The notes beneath the pieces were generated by a model, which had not been told where the DNA came from, searched no databases, and was given only the letters and a program-made list of their open reading frames with translations. A stretch of DNA of 24,588 bases, from NCBI GenBank assembly GCA_001940725.1, contig MDVR01000134.1:1-24588 (forward strand). Direction: 5' to 3'. The translations under genes were made by a program, and so were the position numbers. Below are positions 14,740-24,016 of this stretch, one piece after another (the stretch's first letter is position 1; each line of letters starts with the position of its first letter). Source of the stretch: Candidatus Heimdallarchaeota archaeon LC_2. GTDB taxonomy: Archaea; Asgardarchaeota; Heimdallarchaeia; Heimdallarchaeales; Kariarchaeaceae.

Positions 14740-16638
14740 ATGACTTTAATAAAAGAAGTTTATAATTGGATTTTGTTGGATGATTCTTTAGAAACAAACA
14801 TTCTTAATTTGCGTATTATTGCAACGTGGATTTGTTACCTTTCATTTTTCCGTGGTGTAGCTAGTTTTTTTGCAGGCTATGTCGTTACTCTAATCCCGAT
14901 TTCAATTACATTTTTCATATTGCTTATTCCTCCTCTGATCATTTTGCTTCCTGCAAAGTATGATTCACCTAGATATATTCTCATTACTATCTTATTATGG
15001 CTTGGTGGAGTGTTAACTGATTATATTTGGTTTAAAATAATATTTCTCATGGTTGGAACTTCATTTTCATTTCTTGCATTGCGACACGACTTTAAATATT
15101 ATAATTTGACAACTTTAAAATGGCTTCCTTTTATATTTGGGATAGATTTATTATTAAGGTCTCCAAATATTGGTCAAGATTTGTTTGTTCATAGTAATCT
15201 AATATCAAAATTTATTGTTTCGTTGATCGCTTTATCATCCATATACTTGATCTCAAAAAATAAAATCGTAGCTGAGAGTATTCCAACAAATAATACTAAA
15301 AAGTTAAATCTTGATCAATTGGCTTTTTCATTTACATTTTTTATGTTATTCGCAGTTTATTTAGTGGAATTAGCTGGACCGGGTATCTTAGTAATGAATA
15401 ATTTTGTAAATCAACAGACTGCAATTATCCTTTCTGTTTCTACTTTTTTTGTACTTTCTTATTTTGCCCTTAAGGTTAATAACAAGCTTACTTACAAACA
15501 CGGGTTATTATTAGGTATAATTTTGGGAGTATCGATATATTTCTATCCATGGTATGATGTTTATATTGTATTTTGGTTTCTAGGCATTATGAGTATTCAA
15601 CTTCTATTTCAGTTAAATCTTGAACAATTCATAGTAATAGGTCAATCTGAGAGGTCTAGATATTTATTAGTTGGGCACTATTCAATTATAATAACCATGT
15701 TTTACGGGTTTTTAACGGAATCTTATTTACTAATGCCAATAATATCCTTTGTTGTTGGAGTAACCTTCCTCACTAAGAGAAAATCGAATTTAAAATTTTT
15801 AAAAGTTGGGATTAATGTTGCAGGAGCAAATAATAAAGTAATTTCAGGTATTATATTATTACTACTTTTAAGCCCTTTAGTTCCACTGAATTCAACCAAT
15901 AATGCTTTGGATTCAACAAGTAATATCCGTATAATGACTTATAACCTTCATTTCGGCATTTCTGGAAACGGTGAGGATAATGGTTTAGCTGTTATTAACG
16001 TAATAAAGGCGGTAAATCCAACAATAATTGCCTTCCAAGAGGTAACTTTTGCAGCCTCAATTAATGGCTATAAAAACATGTATTCATTTTTACAATCTGA
16101 ATTAGAGGTCTTGGGATATAAATATTCATACTTCAGTGAGGGAGGGAAATATCAGACAAGAAACGCGATTTTTTCTAAATTTCGTATGGTTGAAATTAAA
16201 ACAACTTTGCTCCATCCCAGGGTAACTTATGAGAGAAATCTAATTGAAACTAGAATAATTGTAGAAAATTCTGAATTAATGTTATATACAACTCATTTAA
16301 CTCATGTAATGGAACAACACTCCAACCCTGACAGAGTTACTCAGGCATTGCAGGTAATAGATATAATTAACCCTGTTTCACAAATAATACCAATAATACT
16401 ACTTGGCGATTTCAATGCTGAACCCGATTGGGATGAAATTCAAGTGATTACTTCTAAACTAAATGATACGTGGATGGAGAAGAATAGTTTATCTGATGGT
16501 TTCACATGGCCAAATAATGATCCTGAACAGCGTATTGATTATATCTTTCATAATTCTTTCATTAGAGTGGAGAGTTGTTCTGTTGTAGACAGTTCTGCTT
16601 CGGATCATTTACCTGTGGTTTGTGATTTTGTTATCTAA
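14740..16638 (+). CDS. Multi-TM protein with C-terminal endonuclease/exonuclease/phosphatase (EEP) domain
   Basis: The protein is 632 residues. Residues 1-380 hold about ten hydrophobic segments. After the last one (about 366-382) an EEP domain runs from 395 to 632. All signature sites are present: Asn402 (MTYNLHFG), Glu434 (FQEV), His519 (TTHL), Asp557 and Asn559 (GDFNAEP), Asp600 (RIDYIF), Asp622 and His623 (SDHLP). The EEP family includes nucleases, inositol phosphatases and sphingomyelinases. A domain of this subtype after a membrane region also occurs in eukaryotic CWH43/PGAP2IP, involved in remodelling GPI-anchor lipids. I infer a membrane-tethered phosphodiesterase acting on a lipid head group rather than on DNA. 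It starts 64 bp after the PH-like gene on the same strand. The ATG at 14740 is the first suitable start. Confidence 0.85.
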   Translation: MTLIKEVYNWILLDDSLETNILNLRIIATWICYLSFFRGVASFFAGYVVTLIPISITFFILLIPPLIILLPAKYDSPRYILITILLWLGGVLTDYIWFKIIFLMVGTSFSFLALRHDFKYYNLTTLKWLPFIFGIDLLLRSPNIGQDLFVHSNLISKFIVSLIALSSIYLISKNKIVAESIPTNNTKKLNLDQLAFSFTFFMLFAVYLVELAGPGILVMNNFVNQQTAIILSVSTFFVLSYFALKVNNKLTYKHGLLLGIILGVSIYFYPWYDVYIVFWFLGIMSIQLLFQLNLEQFIVIGQSERSRYLLVGHYSIIITMFYGFLTESYLLMPIISFVVGVTFLTKRKSNLKFLKVGINVAGANNKVISGIILLLLLSPLVPLNSTNNALDSTSNIRIMTYNLHFGISGNGEDNGLAVINVIKAVNPTIIAFQEVTFAASINGYKNMYSFLQSELEVLGYKYSYFSEGGKYQTRNAIFSKFRMVEIKTTLLHPRVTYERNLIETRIIVENSELMLYTTHLTHVMEQHSNPDRVTQALQVIDIINPVSQIIPIILLGDFNAEPDWDEIQVITSKLNDTWMEKNSLSDGFTWPNNDPEQRIDYIFHNSFIRVESCSVVDSSASDHLPVVCDFVI

Positions 16639-16753
16639 ATAATTATTAAACTTACAAGTCTTGGATTCGTTCTTTAATGTTCAATAAATTCGATATTTTT
16701 TAATTCGTCTATCGATTGATTATTAACATTATTTACCAAGAAATGAATGAAAT

Positions 16754-18205
16754 ATGCAAAGTAAGGACTTGATACTGTTTCTTCTTAACGATAAAGTCAT
16801 TTCATTATCAGATCTTGAAAGTGAGGGATATACAACAAGTCATATTTTATTAGATTTTATTCGTTACAATCAGAAACTATCTGGTACAAAAATTGGTTGT
16901 AGAGAAGGGGATTGTGGTGCTTGTATTGTATTGATTGGGCGGATAGATGATAAAAATAATATGTCCTATCAATCCATCGTTTCGTGTTTAACCCCAATTA
17001 ACAGCATAATAGGATCTCACGTGGTCACAATTGAGGGACTAAATCTAAAAGATAAATTGACGTTGGTTCAAGAAAATCTTGTAAACGAAGGAGGTACCCA
17101 ATGTGGTGCTTGCACTCCTGGTTTTATTGTATCACTTACTGGACTTATAGTCACAAACAAACTGATAAATGAAAATTCAATAAGTCTTAATTTGGATGGC
17201 AACATTTGTAGATGTACTGGATATAAATCAATTGAAAAAGCAGCCAAAAAGATTTTGAAATTAGTCGATACTACTGGTTTGGATCTGCAAAGGGCAGTTG
17301 ATATAGAAGTTATTCCAGATTATTTTTTAAAAATACAAACTAAATTACAAAAAATATTATCACAGCTTGAAGAAATCCAAACAGACAAAAGGGTGCAATC
17401 TTATAATATTGGAGGTGGAACTGATCTTTTTGTTCAAAAACCTGATTTTATGGTTAAACAAAATTTGATCTCGTTAAGTTTGCAAACTGAATTGAGTTAT
17501 ATTAAGCATGAGGGTGATTATATTCGAATTGGTGGTTTAACCACCTTTTCAGATTTAATGGATTCAGATATTCTTCAAGAAATCTTTCCTACAATCATTA
17601 ATGATTTTTCGCTTATTGCCTCCACTCCGATTCGTAACATTGCGACTCTTGGAGGAAACATTGTGAATGCATCACCTATTGCAGATACAGTGATATATTT
17701 CCTTGTCCTCAATCCGACTATTACTTTGAAAAATGGATCATCTGTAAGAGAAGTTTATCTAATTGATTTTTATCTTGGGTACAAACAGATCGATAAATCT
17801 GATGAGGAAATAGTTACAGAATTATCATTTAATATTCCAAGAAATGATTATAAATTCAATTTTGAGAAGGTATCAAAAAGAACCTATCTTGATATTGCAA
17901 GTGTAAATTCTGCTTTGTATATGAAAATAAATTCAGCAAAACAAATTGAAGTATGCCGTATCTCTGCAGGAGGTGTTGCACCAATCCCAAAATATCTCGT
18001 GAACTCTTCAAACTATCTAATAGAAAAATCTGTAAGTAATCAAACAATCAGAGAATTGCTAACAATTGTTGATGAAGAAGTTAGTCCGATTTCTGATATT
18101 AGGGGTTCTGCAGAATACAAGCGATTATTACTTCGTCAATTGATACTTGCACATTTTCTCACCCTATTTCCAGATCAATTGAAATTAGAGGAGATCCTGA
18201 TATGA
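16754..18205 (+). CDS. xdhA: Xanthine dehydrogenase, [2Fe-2S]/FAD subunit
   Basis: At 483 residues this fused small subunit resembles Rhodobacter XdhA. The plant-type [2Fe-2S] domain has Cys49, Cys54, Cys57 and Cys78 (GCREGDCGAC first). The helical [2Fe-2S] domain has Cys117, Cys120, Cys152 and Cys154 (CGACTPGF, ICRCTGY). All eight ligands are present. The FAD domain follows: YNIGGGTDL (217-225) and TPIRNIATLGGNIVNASPIADT (291-312, in two parts) contact the flavin, and the CO-dehydrogenase-type C-terminal domain closes the chain. It passes electrons from the molybdenum site to NAD or another acceptor. The N-terminal ferredoxin part has extra residues before the first cysteine (NDKVISLSDLESEG). 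Its stop overlaps the start of xdhB by four bases. Gene names follow the Rhodobacter usage. Confidence 0.93.
   Translation: MQSKDLILFLLNDKVISLSDLESEGYTTSHILLDFIRYNQKLSGTKIGCREGDCGACIVLIGRIDDKNNMSYQSIVSCLTPINSIIGSHVVTIEGLNLKDKLTLVQENLVNEGGTQCGACTPGFIVSLTGLIVTNKLINENSISLNLDGNICRCTGYKSIEKAAKKILKLVDTTGLDLQRAVDIEVIPDYFLKIQTKLQKILSQLEEIQTDKRVQSYNIGGGTDLFVQKPDFMVKQNLISLSLQTELSYIKHEGDYIRIGGLTTFSDLMDSDILQEIFPTIINDFSLIASTPIRNIATLGGNIVNASPIADTVIYFLVLNPTITLKNGSSVREVYLIDFYLGYKQIDKSDEEIVTELSFNIPRNDYKFNFEKVSKRTYLDIASVNSALYMKINSAKQIEVCRISAGGVAPIPKYLVNSSNYLIEKSVSNQTIRELLTIVDEEVSPISDIRGSAEYKRLLLRQLILAHFLTLFPDQLKLEEILI
18188..18193 (+). promoter_or_regulatory. Internal Shine-Dalgarno site for xdhB
   Basis: GAGGAG lies eight bases before the xdhB ATG at 18202, inside the end of xdhA. 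With the ATGA overlap it indicates translational coupling and equal output of the two subunits. Confidence 0.7.
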
Positions 18206-20511
18206 AAAATATCGATTCGTATTCTCACGTTAGGGGGGAATCTATTTATATTGATGATATGCCTAATTTGCACGGTACCGTTTATGGAGTACCTTTCTCT
18301 TCAGCAATTGCCCACGGAGAAATCAAAGATCTTGATTTCACTGAAGCTTTGGAAAGTGAAGGAGTTGTATCAATTCTTATTGCAAAAGACATACCTGGTA
18401 AGAATATAATTGGTAGGATTATTCCAGATGAAGAATTGTTATCAAGTAGAGATTTGCATTTTGTCGGACAACCAATTGCTCTTATTTTGGCAAAGGATGA
18501 GTTTTTAGCACGTAAAGCTAGAAAGAAAATAAAAATCTCATATCTTGAGAAAATACCAATTATAGATCCTAGAGAAGCTTACAAACAAAATCAACTAATT
18601 ATACCTCCCCGAACATTTGAAATCGGAGATATCGATCAATCATGGGATCAATGTGATGTAATTGTTGGAGGTACAGCTGACACAGGTGCTCAAGAACACC
18701 TGTATATTGAAGGTCAAGCTGCGTATGCATATATTGATGAAAAAAATCATGTAAAGCTGTATTCATCAACACAGGGTCCAACTGCAGTTCAAAAATCAAC
18801 TGCAGATATATTGGGCATACCTATGAATCAAGTTGAAGTTGATGTGAAGCGACTTGGTGGCGCTTTTGGTGGGAAAGAAGATCAAGCAACTCAATGGGCA
18901 TGTTTAGCTGCACTTGGGGCTTGGATCAGTAGGAAGCCCGTAAAAATCATACTACATAGACTTGATGACATGTATATGACAGGGAAGAGACATCCTTACA
19001 GTTCTGATTATAAAATTGGTGCAACCTATGAAGGTAAAATAATTGCGTTTGAAGCAACGTATTATCAAAATGCAGGTGCTGCTTGTGATTTGTCGCCTGC
19101 TGTATTGGAACGTACATTGTTTCACGCAAATAACTCATATTACCTCCCAAATTTTAGAGGAACTGCAATAAGTTGTAAGACTAACTTACCTCCAAATACT
19201 GCATTTCGTGGTTTTGGGGGACCTCAGGGTATGTTTGTAATTGAAGCTGCACTATCTCATCTAGCAGAAAAACTAGGTAAAGAAAAAATTGATATCCAGA
19301 GACTAAACCTTTTGAAATCTGGAGACAGTTTTCATTACGGTCAGATTGCAGAAAAAGCAAACGCAATTACCACTTGGGATGAAGCGGAGGTTAAATTTGA
19401 TCTTTCTGTTCTACGAGAAAATGTAAAGGAATTTAATAAATCACATACCCACATAAAGAAAGGTTTGGCAATAATGCCAATATGTTTTGGTATTAGTTTT
19501 TCTAAGACTTCTATGAATCAGGCAGGATCACTTGTCCATATTTATTTTGATGGTAGTGTTGGGATATCTACGGCAGCAGTCGAAATGGGTCAAGGAGTAA
19601 ATACTCGTCTAGCACAAGTACCGGTAGAAGTTTTTTCAATTGACCCTTCAAGAGTGAAAATTGAGAGTACCAATACTACTAGAGTTGCAAATACTTCACC
19701 TTCCGCTGCTAGTTCAACACATGATCTCAATGGAAAAGCAACGCAACTAGCTTGTGAAATATTGTTAATAAGGTTGAAACAACTCAGTCTCAAACTTCTA
19801 AATCTAAACTCTGAAGATATTGATAAAATCGAGATAAAGGACGAACTTGTTTATTTCAAGAATAACAAAACCGACATCACATGGGAAAAATTAACACATG
19901 AAGCCTTTGAAAACAGAATTGATCTTTCTGAACACGGATTCTATAAAACTCCAATAATTCAATTTGATAATGTAATTGAAAAAGGTCATCCATTTGCATA
20001 CCATACTTATGGAACTGCAATAATCGAAATAACCCTTGATTGTATTAGAGGAGTATATGTTGTCGATTCAGTAAAAGCTGTCCATGATTCTGGAAAAATA
20101 TTGAATGAAATTATCGACATTGGACAACTTGAAGGTGGAATTGTACAGGGGATCGGGTGGATGACATCAGAAGAAATTGTGTATGATGAAAAAGGCAGAT
20201 TACATTCCAATGCTTTGTCAACTTACAAGATTCCAGATTTCAATGCTGCACCAAAAGAAATAATTGGATATTTTCTTGAGAATCAAGAAAACAAATATGG
20301 ATTATTCAAATCAAAAGCAATTGGTGAACCTCCATTAATGTATGGGATCGGAGTTTATTTCGCAATTCGTGAAGCAATTAAATCGTTTAATCCATTATCC
20401 TTAATCGATTTTAAAGCCCCCCTTACTCATGAGAAAGCACTTTTAGGTCTTTATTCCAAACGGATCATAGAAAGTGTAGCAAGAACATCTGCGGAAAAAA
20501 TAATCAATTAA
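18202..20511 (+). CDS. xdhB: Xanthine dehydrogenase, molybdopterin-binding subunit
   Basis: At 769 residues this matches Rhodobacter XdhB. Residues that define true xanthine dehydrogenases are all here at the same spacing as in bovine enzyme: Gln191 (bovine Gln767), Glu226 in GGAFGGKE (Glu802), Arg304 (Arg880), Arg336 in AFRGFGGPQ (Arg912), Phe338 (Phe914), Phe433 (Phe1009) and the catalytic Glu709 in GEPP (Glu1261). Arg304 and Glu226 hold the purine and the two Phe stack on it, so hypoxanthine/xanthine is the expected substrate rather than aldehydes or CO. Bovine Thr1010 is Ser434 here. It forms the catalytic half of a heterotetramer with XdhA, and its Mo cofactor should be sulfurated with the help of XdhC. 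The 3' neighbour xdhC begins 15 bp on. Confidence 0.95.
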   Translation: MKNIDSYSHVRGESIYIDDMPNLHGTVYGVPFSSAIAHGEIKDLDFTEALESEGVVSILIAKDIPGKNIIGRIIPDEELLSSRDLHFVGQPIALILAKDEFLARKARKKIKISYLEKIPIIDPREAYKQNQLIIPPRTFEIGDIDQSWDQCDVIVGGTADTGAQEHLYIEGQAAYAYIDEKNHVKLYSSTQGPTAVQKSTADILGIPMNQVEVDVKRLGGAFGGKEDQATQWACLAALGAWISRKPVKIILHRLDDMYMTGKRHPYSSDYKIGATYEGKIIAFEATYYQNAGAACDLSPAVLERTLFHANNSYYLPNFRGTAISCKTNLPPNTAFRGFGGPQGMFVIEAALSHLAEKLGKEKIDIQRLNLLKSGDSFHYGQIAEKANAITTWDEAEVKFDLSVLRENVKEFNKSHTHIKKGLAIMPICFGISFSKTSMNQAGSLVHIYFDGSVGISTAAVEMGQGVNTRLAQVPVEVFSIDPSRVKIESTNTTRVANTSPSAASSTHDLNGKATQLACEILLIRLKQLSLKLLNLNSEDIDKIEIKDELVYFKNNKTDITWEKLTHEAFENRIDLSEHGFYKTPIIQFDNVIEKGHPFAYHTYGTAIIEITLDCIRGVYVVDSVKAVHDSGKILNEIIDIGQLEGGIVQGIGWMTSEEIVYDEKGRLHSNALSTYKIPDFNAAPKEIIGYFLENQENKYGLFKSKAIGEPPLMYGIGVYFAIREAIKSFNPLSLIDFKAPLTHEKALLGLYSKRIIESVARTSAEKIIN

Positions 20512-20526
20512 ATTCGAGTGATTATT

Positions 20527-21507
20527 ATGAAATATTATCAATTTTGGCAAGAGATAAAGAAGAAATTAGTCTCAAATTTGGACATAATTCTTATGATTGT
20601 AGGTAATCACGAAGGAAGTTCCCCTGGGAAACAAGGATTCAAAATGTTTCTTGATAGTAAAGGAGGAAGGATGGGAACTATTGGTGGTGGAATTATGGAG
20701 GCTAAGATCCTTGAAAAAGCCAAATCCATCATTGAAAATAATAAATCTCACCGCCATAATCTCTTGATTGAACAAGTTCATAATAAAAAAGCAGATAGTG
20801 AGAACCAATCTGGACTAATTTGTGCTGGAAAGCAATGGATCATATTATATCGATTAAATGAAGGAGATTTACCAACACTTGAATCAATAATCGAAGCCCA
20901 AGATACCCTCTCAGCTCTGATTTTGAAAATTACCGCTACATCTTTTGATCTAAATAAAGAAGAAAGTGATGAATTTGATTTTGATTTTCAAAAAGATGAA
21001 GATTGGTATTACAAAGAAAAAATAGGAGATCCTTATATCGTACATGTTTTTGGAGGTGGCCATGTTGGTAATTCGATTACAAGAATTCTTCAGACACTTA
21101 ATTTCTATATTATACAATATGAAAATCGACCAGATTTTACAATGTTTGAAGCTAATAAATACGCTCATCGTAAAATTTCAGGATCATTTCTTGAGACTGC
21201 TGATAATATTAAATCCGGTCCAAAAGTGTTTGTAGTAGTAACGACATACTCTTTCGACACAGATTATCATGTGTTAATGAATGTTTTAGAAAAACGAATA
21301 AATTATATCGGATTGATGGGAAGTAAAACAAAGATCGCAAAAATATTTCAAATGTTACGTGATGACGGTTTTTCTCGTGAATTAATAGATCTGGTAAAAG
21401 CACCAATCGGATTAGATATTTCAGATGGTTCTATTCAAGAAATTGCCATCTCAGTCGTTGCAGAATTATTAAAAGTAAAAAATAATCCCTCGCTAGGAAT
21501 TTATTGA
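20527..21507 (+). CDS. xdhC: XdhC family molybdenum cofactor insertion/maturation protein
   Basis: From the ATG at 20527 the protein is 326 residues (GTG 20518 is an alternative; GAGTG upstream could serve the ATG). The N-terminal XdhC domain has GSSPGKQGFKM (29-40), TIGGGIMEAKI (51-61) and a single Cys99 in the SGLICAG loop, where relatives carry the cofactor-binding cysteine. The C-terminal Rossmann domain starts with VHVFGGGHVGNS (172-183) and includes VTTYSFDTD and IGLMGSKTK. XdhC binds molybdopterin and delivers the sulfurated cofactor to the Mo subunit. It is separated from xdhB by 15 bp, so the operon order is Fe-S/FAD, Mo, maturation. A linker rich in Asp/Glu (143-160) joins the two domains. 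Confidence 0.92.
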   Translation: MKYYQFWQEIKKKLVSNLDIILMIVGNHEGSSPGKQGFKMFLDSKGGRMGTIGGGIMEAKILEKAKSIIENNKSHRHNLLIEQVHNKKADSENQSGLICAGKQWIILYRLNEGDLPTLESIIEAQDTLSALILKITATSFDLNKEESDEFDFDFQKDEDWYYKEKIGDPYIVHVFGGGHVGNSITRILQTLNFYIIQYENRPDFTMFEANKYAHRKISGSFLETADNIKSGPKVFVVVTTYSFDTDYHVLMNVLEKRINYIGLMGSKTKIAKIFQMLRDDGFSRELIDLVKAPIGLDISDGSIQEIAISVVAELLKVKNNPSLGIY

Positions 21508-21537
21508 AATTGTATTCTTGAATCTAGTCTTAATAAT

Positions 21538-21557
21538 CATTTTTTTTAATATTTTTA
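21538..21557 (+). terminator. T-run terminator after the xdh operon
   Basis: A run of eight T, then AA and a second T-rich stretch, lies about 30-50 bp after the xdhC stop. This is a typical archaeal intrinsic terminator signal at the end of the operon. Confidence 0.6.
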
Positions 21558-21616
21558 CTTAATTTCTATCTGAAATCGGTGTGATTAATTATTAGAAAAG
21601 CTGTATAAAATTAATT

Positions 21617-23413
21617 ATGGAAATATTTTCTGTTAATGATTTGATAGATCAAGGTCAATATGATCAAGCACTGCAGAAATTATCAAATCTTAATGAAAAT
21701 AATCCAGAAATTACAACATTGAAATGTTTAATATATAGAGAAATGGGAAATTACAAGAAGTCGTTGAGGGTAATTAATGATTTATTAGAAGATGATTTAG
21801 TTAAACTCTACAATGATGATAATCAAATATCAATACAATTTGTAAATGCTACGGTTCAGAAGCTCTTTACTAAATGGAGGATGGGTGATTTTCAAGATTC
21901 ATTAAAACAAAGTACATCATTAATCGAACTAATAATATCTGAAAAATTGGATAAGTCAATTGAACCTACCTTGGCTTCATTGTACAAGATTACAGGAAAT
22001 ATTTATGCTAATCTGGGTGAATATACAAATACATTGCTTAACCATGAGAAAGCCATAACCATTTATGAAAAAATCAAGGATGAGGGCCAATGTGCCTCGA
22101 TCTACAATAATTTAGGTTACACCTATTTACTCATGGGTGAAATGAAGATGGCGGAAACTTTTCTTGAAAAAAGTTTAAAGCTTAAAGGGAAAAGTAAATT
22201 ACAGGATTATGCGAAAGCATTGTCGAATTATGGTATTATGCTTACCCAAAAAGGGGAATATGATATGGCTCATGATCATCTTCGTCAGGCTTTGATCCTA
22301 CAAAAGAAAATAGAGAACAGGTCAGAAATTGCTTATACATTATTTGAACTTATAACCCTTACAATATTAATGGATAATCAAGATGAGGCAGAAATCCTCC
22401 TTGATGATCTAAGGGGGCAATTTGAGCAATTCCCTCATGAATATGTCTCACAATTATATGAATTGGGTAATGCAATTGTAAAGAAATCAGGTCGTAGGTT
22501 TAAATCTCAAATCGAAGCTGCTCAAATATTACAAAAAATAATTGACAAACAACCTTACATTACACATTATTACGCTCTAGCTATGAAATTGTTATGCGAG
22601 ATATTACTAGAAGAACTTCAAATCTATGAAAACTTCGAAATTTTAGAGGAAATAAATAATATCGTTTCAAAACTTGAAAAAATAGGTCAAAAGGAAGGTT
22701 CTAGTTGGATTTTAAATGAGGCTCTATTATTGAAATCAAAATTATTTCTTATTGATAACAGAATTTCAGACGCGATCGATACTCTTATGGAATCTCAAAA
22801 AATTGCCAAAGAGAAAGGATTAACAAAATTAGCTTATCATATAACAAATGTATACAATGATCTCAAATATCAATTGGGCTTTTGGGAGGAACTCGATCAA
22901 CGAAATGCAAGTTTAAAGGAAAGAATAGAACAATCAGATATTATTGATTTAGTTCATTCATTACAATCAAAATCAATTACTTATCAAATTAAAGAAACTG
23001 AAAATCCGGTCATGCTATTAATAATCAACCAAGGGGGAATTGTTAAATTAAAGCACAAATTTGGTATTGCAAAAGGAATGCACGAACATTTAATTGGTGG
23101 TTTCCTTTCTGCAATTAACACATTTTTTTCTGATATTTTTACTGAGAAAAATTCAGTTGATCGAATTCGAAGTAAGGGGTATACTATTCTTCTAAGATCT
23201 ACAAATCAATTTCTTTATTGCTATATCTTTGAAGGTCAATCGCTCTTTGCTGCTCAAAAACTAGAAGGATTTGTACAGGAGATAACTGGTAGACAAAATA
23301 TAATTAAATCATTAACAAGTATAGCTGATATAATCACCCCCAGTGTAAAGGACCCTCTAAGTATATCTCCAATAATTAAAAAATATTTTTTAAGAGCGTC
23401 AAATAATTTGTGA
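21617..23413 (+). CDS. TPR protein with C-terminal roadblock/longin-like domain
   Basis: The protein is 598 residues and has no TM segment. Repeats of 34-residue TPR type fill about 5-450; the clearest are around 124-155, 162-193, 203-234 and 242-265 (IYNNLGYTYLLMGEMKMAE type). The final domain, about 462-560, starts with two strands (VMLLIINQGGIVKLKHKF), then the helix of IGGFLSAINTFFSDIF (493-508), then strands YTILLRS and FLYCYIFEG and a last helix. That topology is the roadblock/longin type found widely in Asgard archaea, where relatives in eukaryotes scaffold or regulate small GTPases. Here it may be a scaffold that joins a TPR-bound partner to a GTPase; no GTPase gene is in the window. 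The ATG is at 21617. It converges on the PLD-like gene with 22 bp between the stops. Confidence 0.75.
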   Translation: MEIFSVNDLIDQGQYDQALQKLSNLNENNPEITTLKCLIYREMGNYKKSLRVINDLLEDDLVKLYNDDNQISIQFVNATVQKLFTKWRMGDFQDSLKQSTSLIELIISEKLDKSIEPTLASLYKITGNIYANLGEYTNTLLNHEKAITIYEKIKDEGQCASIYNNLGYTYLLMGEMKMAETFLEKSLKLKGKSKLQDYAKALSNYGIMLTQKGEYDMAHDHLRQALILQKKIENRSEIAYTLFELITLTILMDNQDEAEILLDDLRGQFEQFPHEYVSQLYELGNAIVKKSGRRFKSQIEAAQILQKIIDKQPYITHYYALAMKLLCEILLEELQIYENFEILEEINNIVSKLEKIGQKEGSSWILNEALLLKSKLFLIDNRISDAIDTLMESQKIAKEKGLTKLAYHITNVYNDLKYQLGFWEELDQRNASLKERIEQSDIIDLVHSLQSKSITYQIKETENPVMLLIINQGGIVKLKHKFGIAKGMHEHLIGGFLSAINTFFSDIFTEKNSVDRIRSKGYTILLRSTNQFLYCYIFEGQSLFAAQKLEGFVQEITGRQNIIKSLTSIADIITPSVKDPLSISPIIKKYFLRASNNL

Positions 23414-23435
23414 ACTTTTAATAATTTTACAATAT

Positions 23436-23912
23436 TCAAGAAATGCGAATTGACTCGTTTTCGACTAATTCAAAATAAGAATCAACATCTTTTATTACTG
23501 TAGGATGTATCGAGATTATTCCAGCTTCAAAATTAATATTTTCTGAAGTTGGTGTCCCATTCATTGAATGAACAATTGTGAACTTATTATCGATTTTCCA
23601 AATTTTCGCATGAATTTTATTACTGATAAATAATTGTAAATTTGAAAGCTGAGTTAATTTATCCAATGCTGGTTGTGCCCCATGTCTAATATTTGGTAGA
23701 TACCCAGCACTATCTCGTGTATATAATTTGATTTGAATGTTTTTTGGAATAGACAAAATAGCATCCAGGATGTCACTTTGGATTAGATAGGGAAGAATAA
23801 TCTTAATCTCGTTTTCTGCGTAACTTTGGAGCATCGTAAGTGTTGCCTTTAAATATGGTCCGTGAAGGAATTTGGGAAATTCCTGTGACATTAGATTTTC
23901 ATTGATTTCCAT
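23436..23912 (-). CDS. Single-HKD phospholipase D-like protein
   Basis: The protein is 158 residues and has one half of a PLD fold. His101-A-Lys103-x4-Asp108 is a classical HKD motif. It is followed by S116-M-N118 and later N125 and Glu129 (NINFEAGI), in the place of the usual G-S-x-N and N-x-E. Family members with one HKD, such as Nuc endonuclease and some restriction nucleases, work as dimers. Substrate is unknown: nucleic acid or phosphodiester lipid. The usual GS before the Asn is replaced by H-S, which could affect activity. The ATG at 23912 has a purine-rich leader (GAGAGA) but no full SD. The upstream gene on the same strand ends 104 bp away, so they may share a transcript. Confidence 0.65.
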   Translation of the reverse strand: MEINENLMSQEFPKFLHGPYLKATLTMLQSYAENEIKIILPYLIQSDILDAILSIPKNIQIKLYTRDSAGYLPNIRHGAQPALDKLTQLSNLQLFISNKIHAKIWKIDNKFTIVHSMNGTPTSENINFEAGIISIHPTVIKDVDSYFELVENESIRIS

Positions 23913-24016
23913 TTTCTCTCTCTTTATCCTTAGTATTTCTGCAATTTAATCAAGAATTATAAGTTATTAAAATAATTCCTTTTAAAATAATTTCTTTCAA
24001 AAATCATTGATGATTG

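Noticed and set aside
16754..20511. Carbon monoxide dehydrogenase or aldehyde oxidase instead of xanthine dehydrogenase
   Set aside because: The Mo subunit has the Glu, Arg and two Phe of the purine pocket and lacks the CO-dehydrogenase active-site loop with its Cu-binding Cys; the FeS and FAD parts are fused as in xanthine dehydrogenase.
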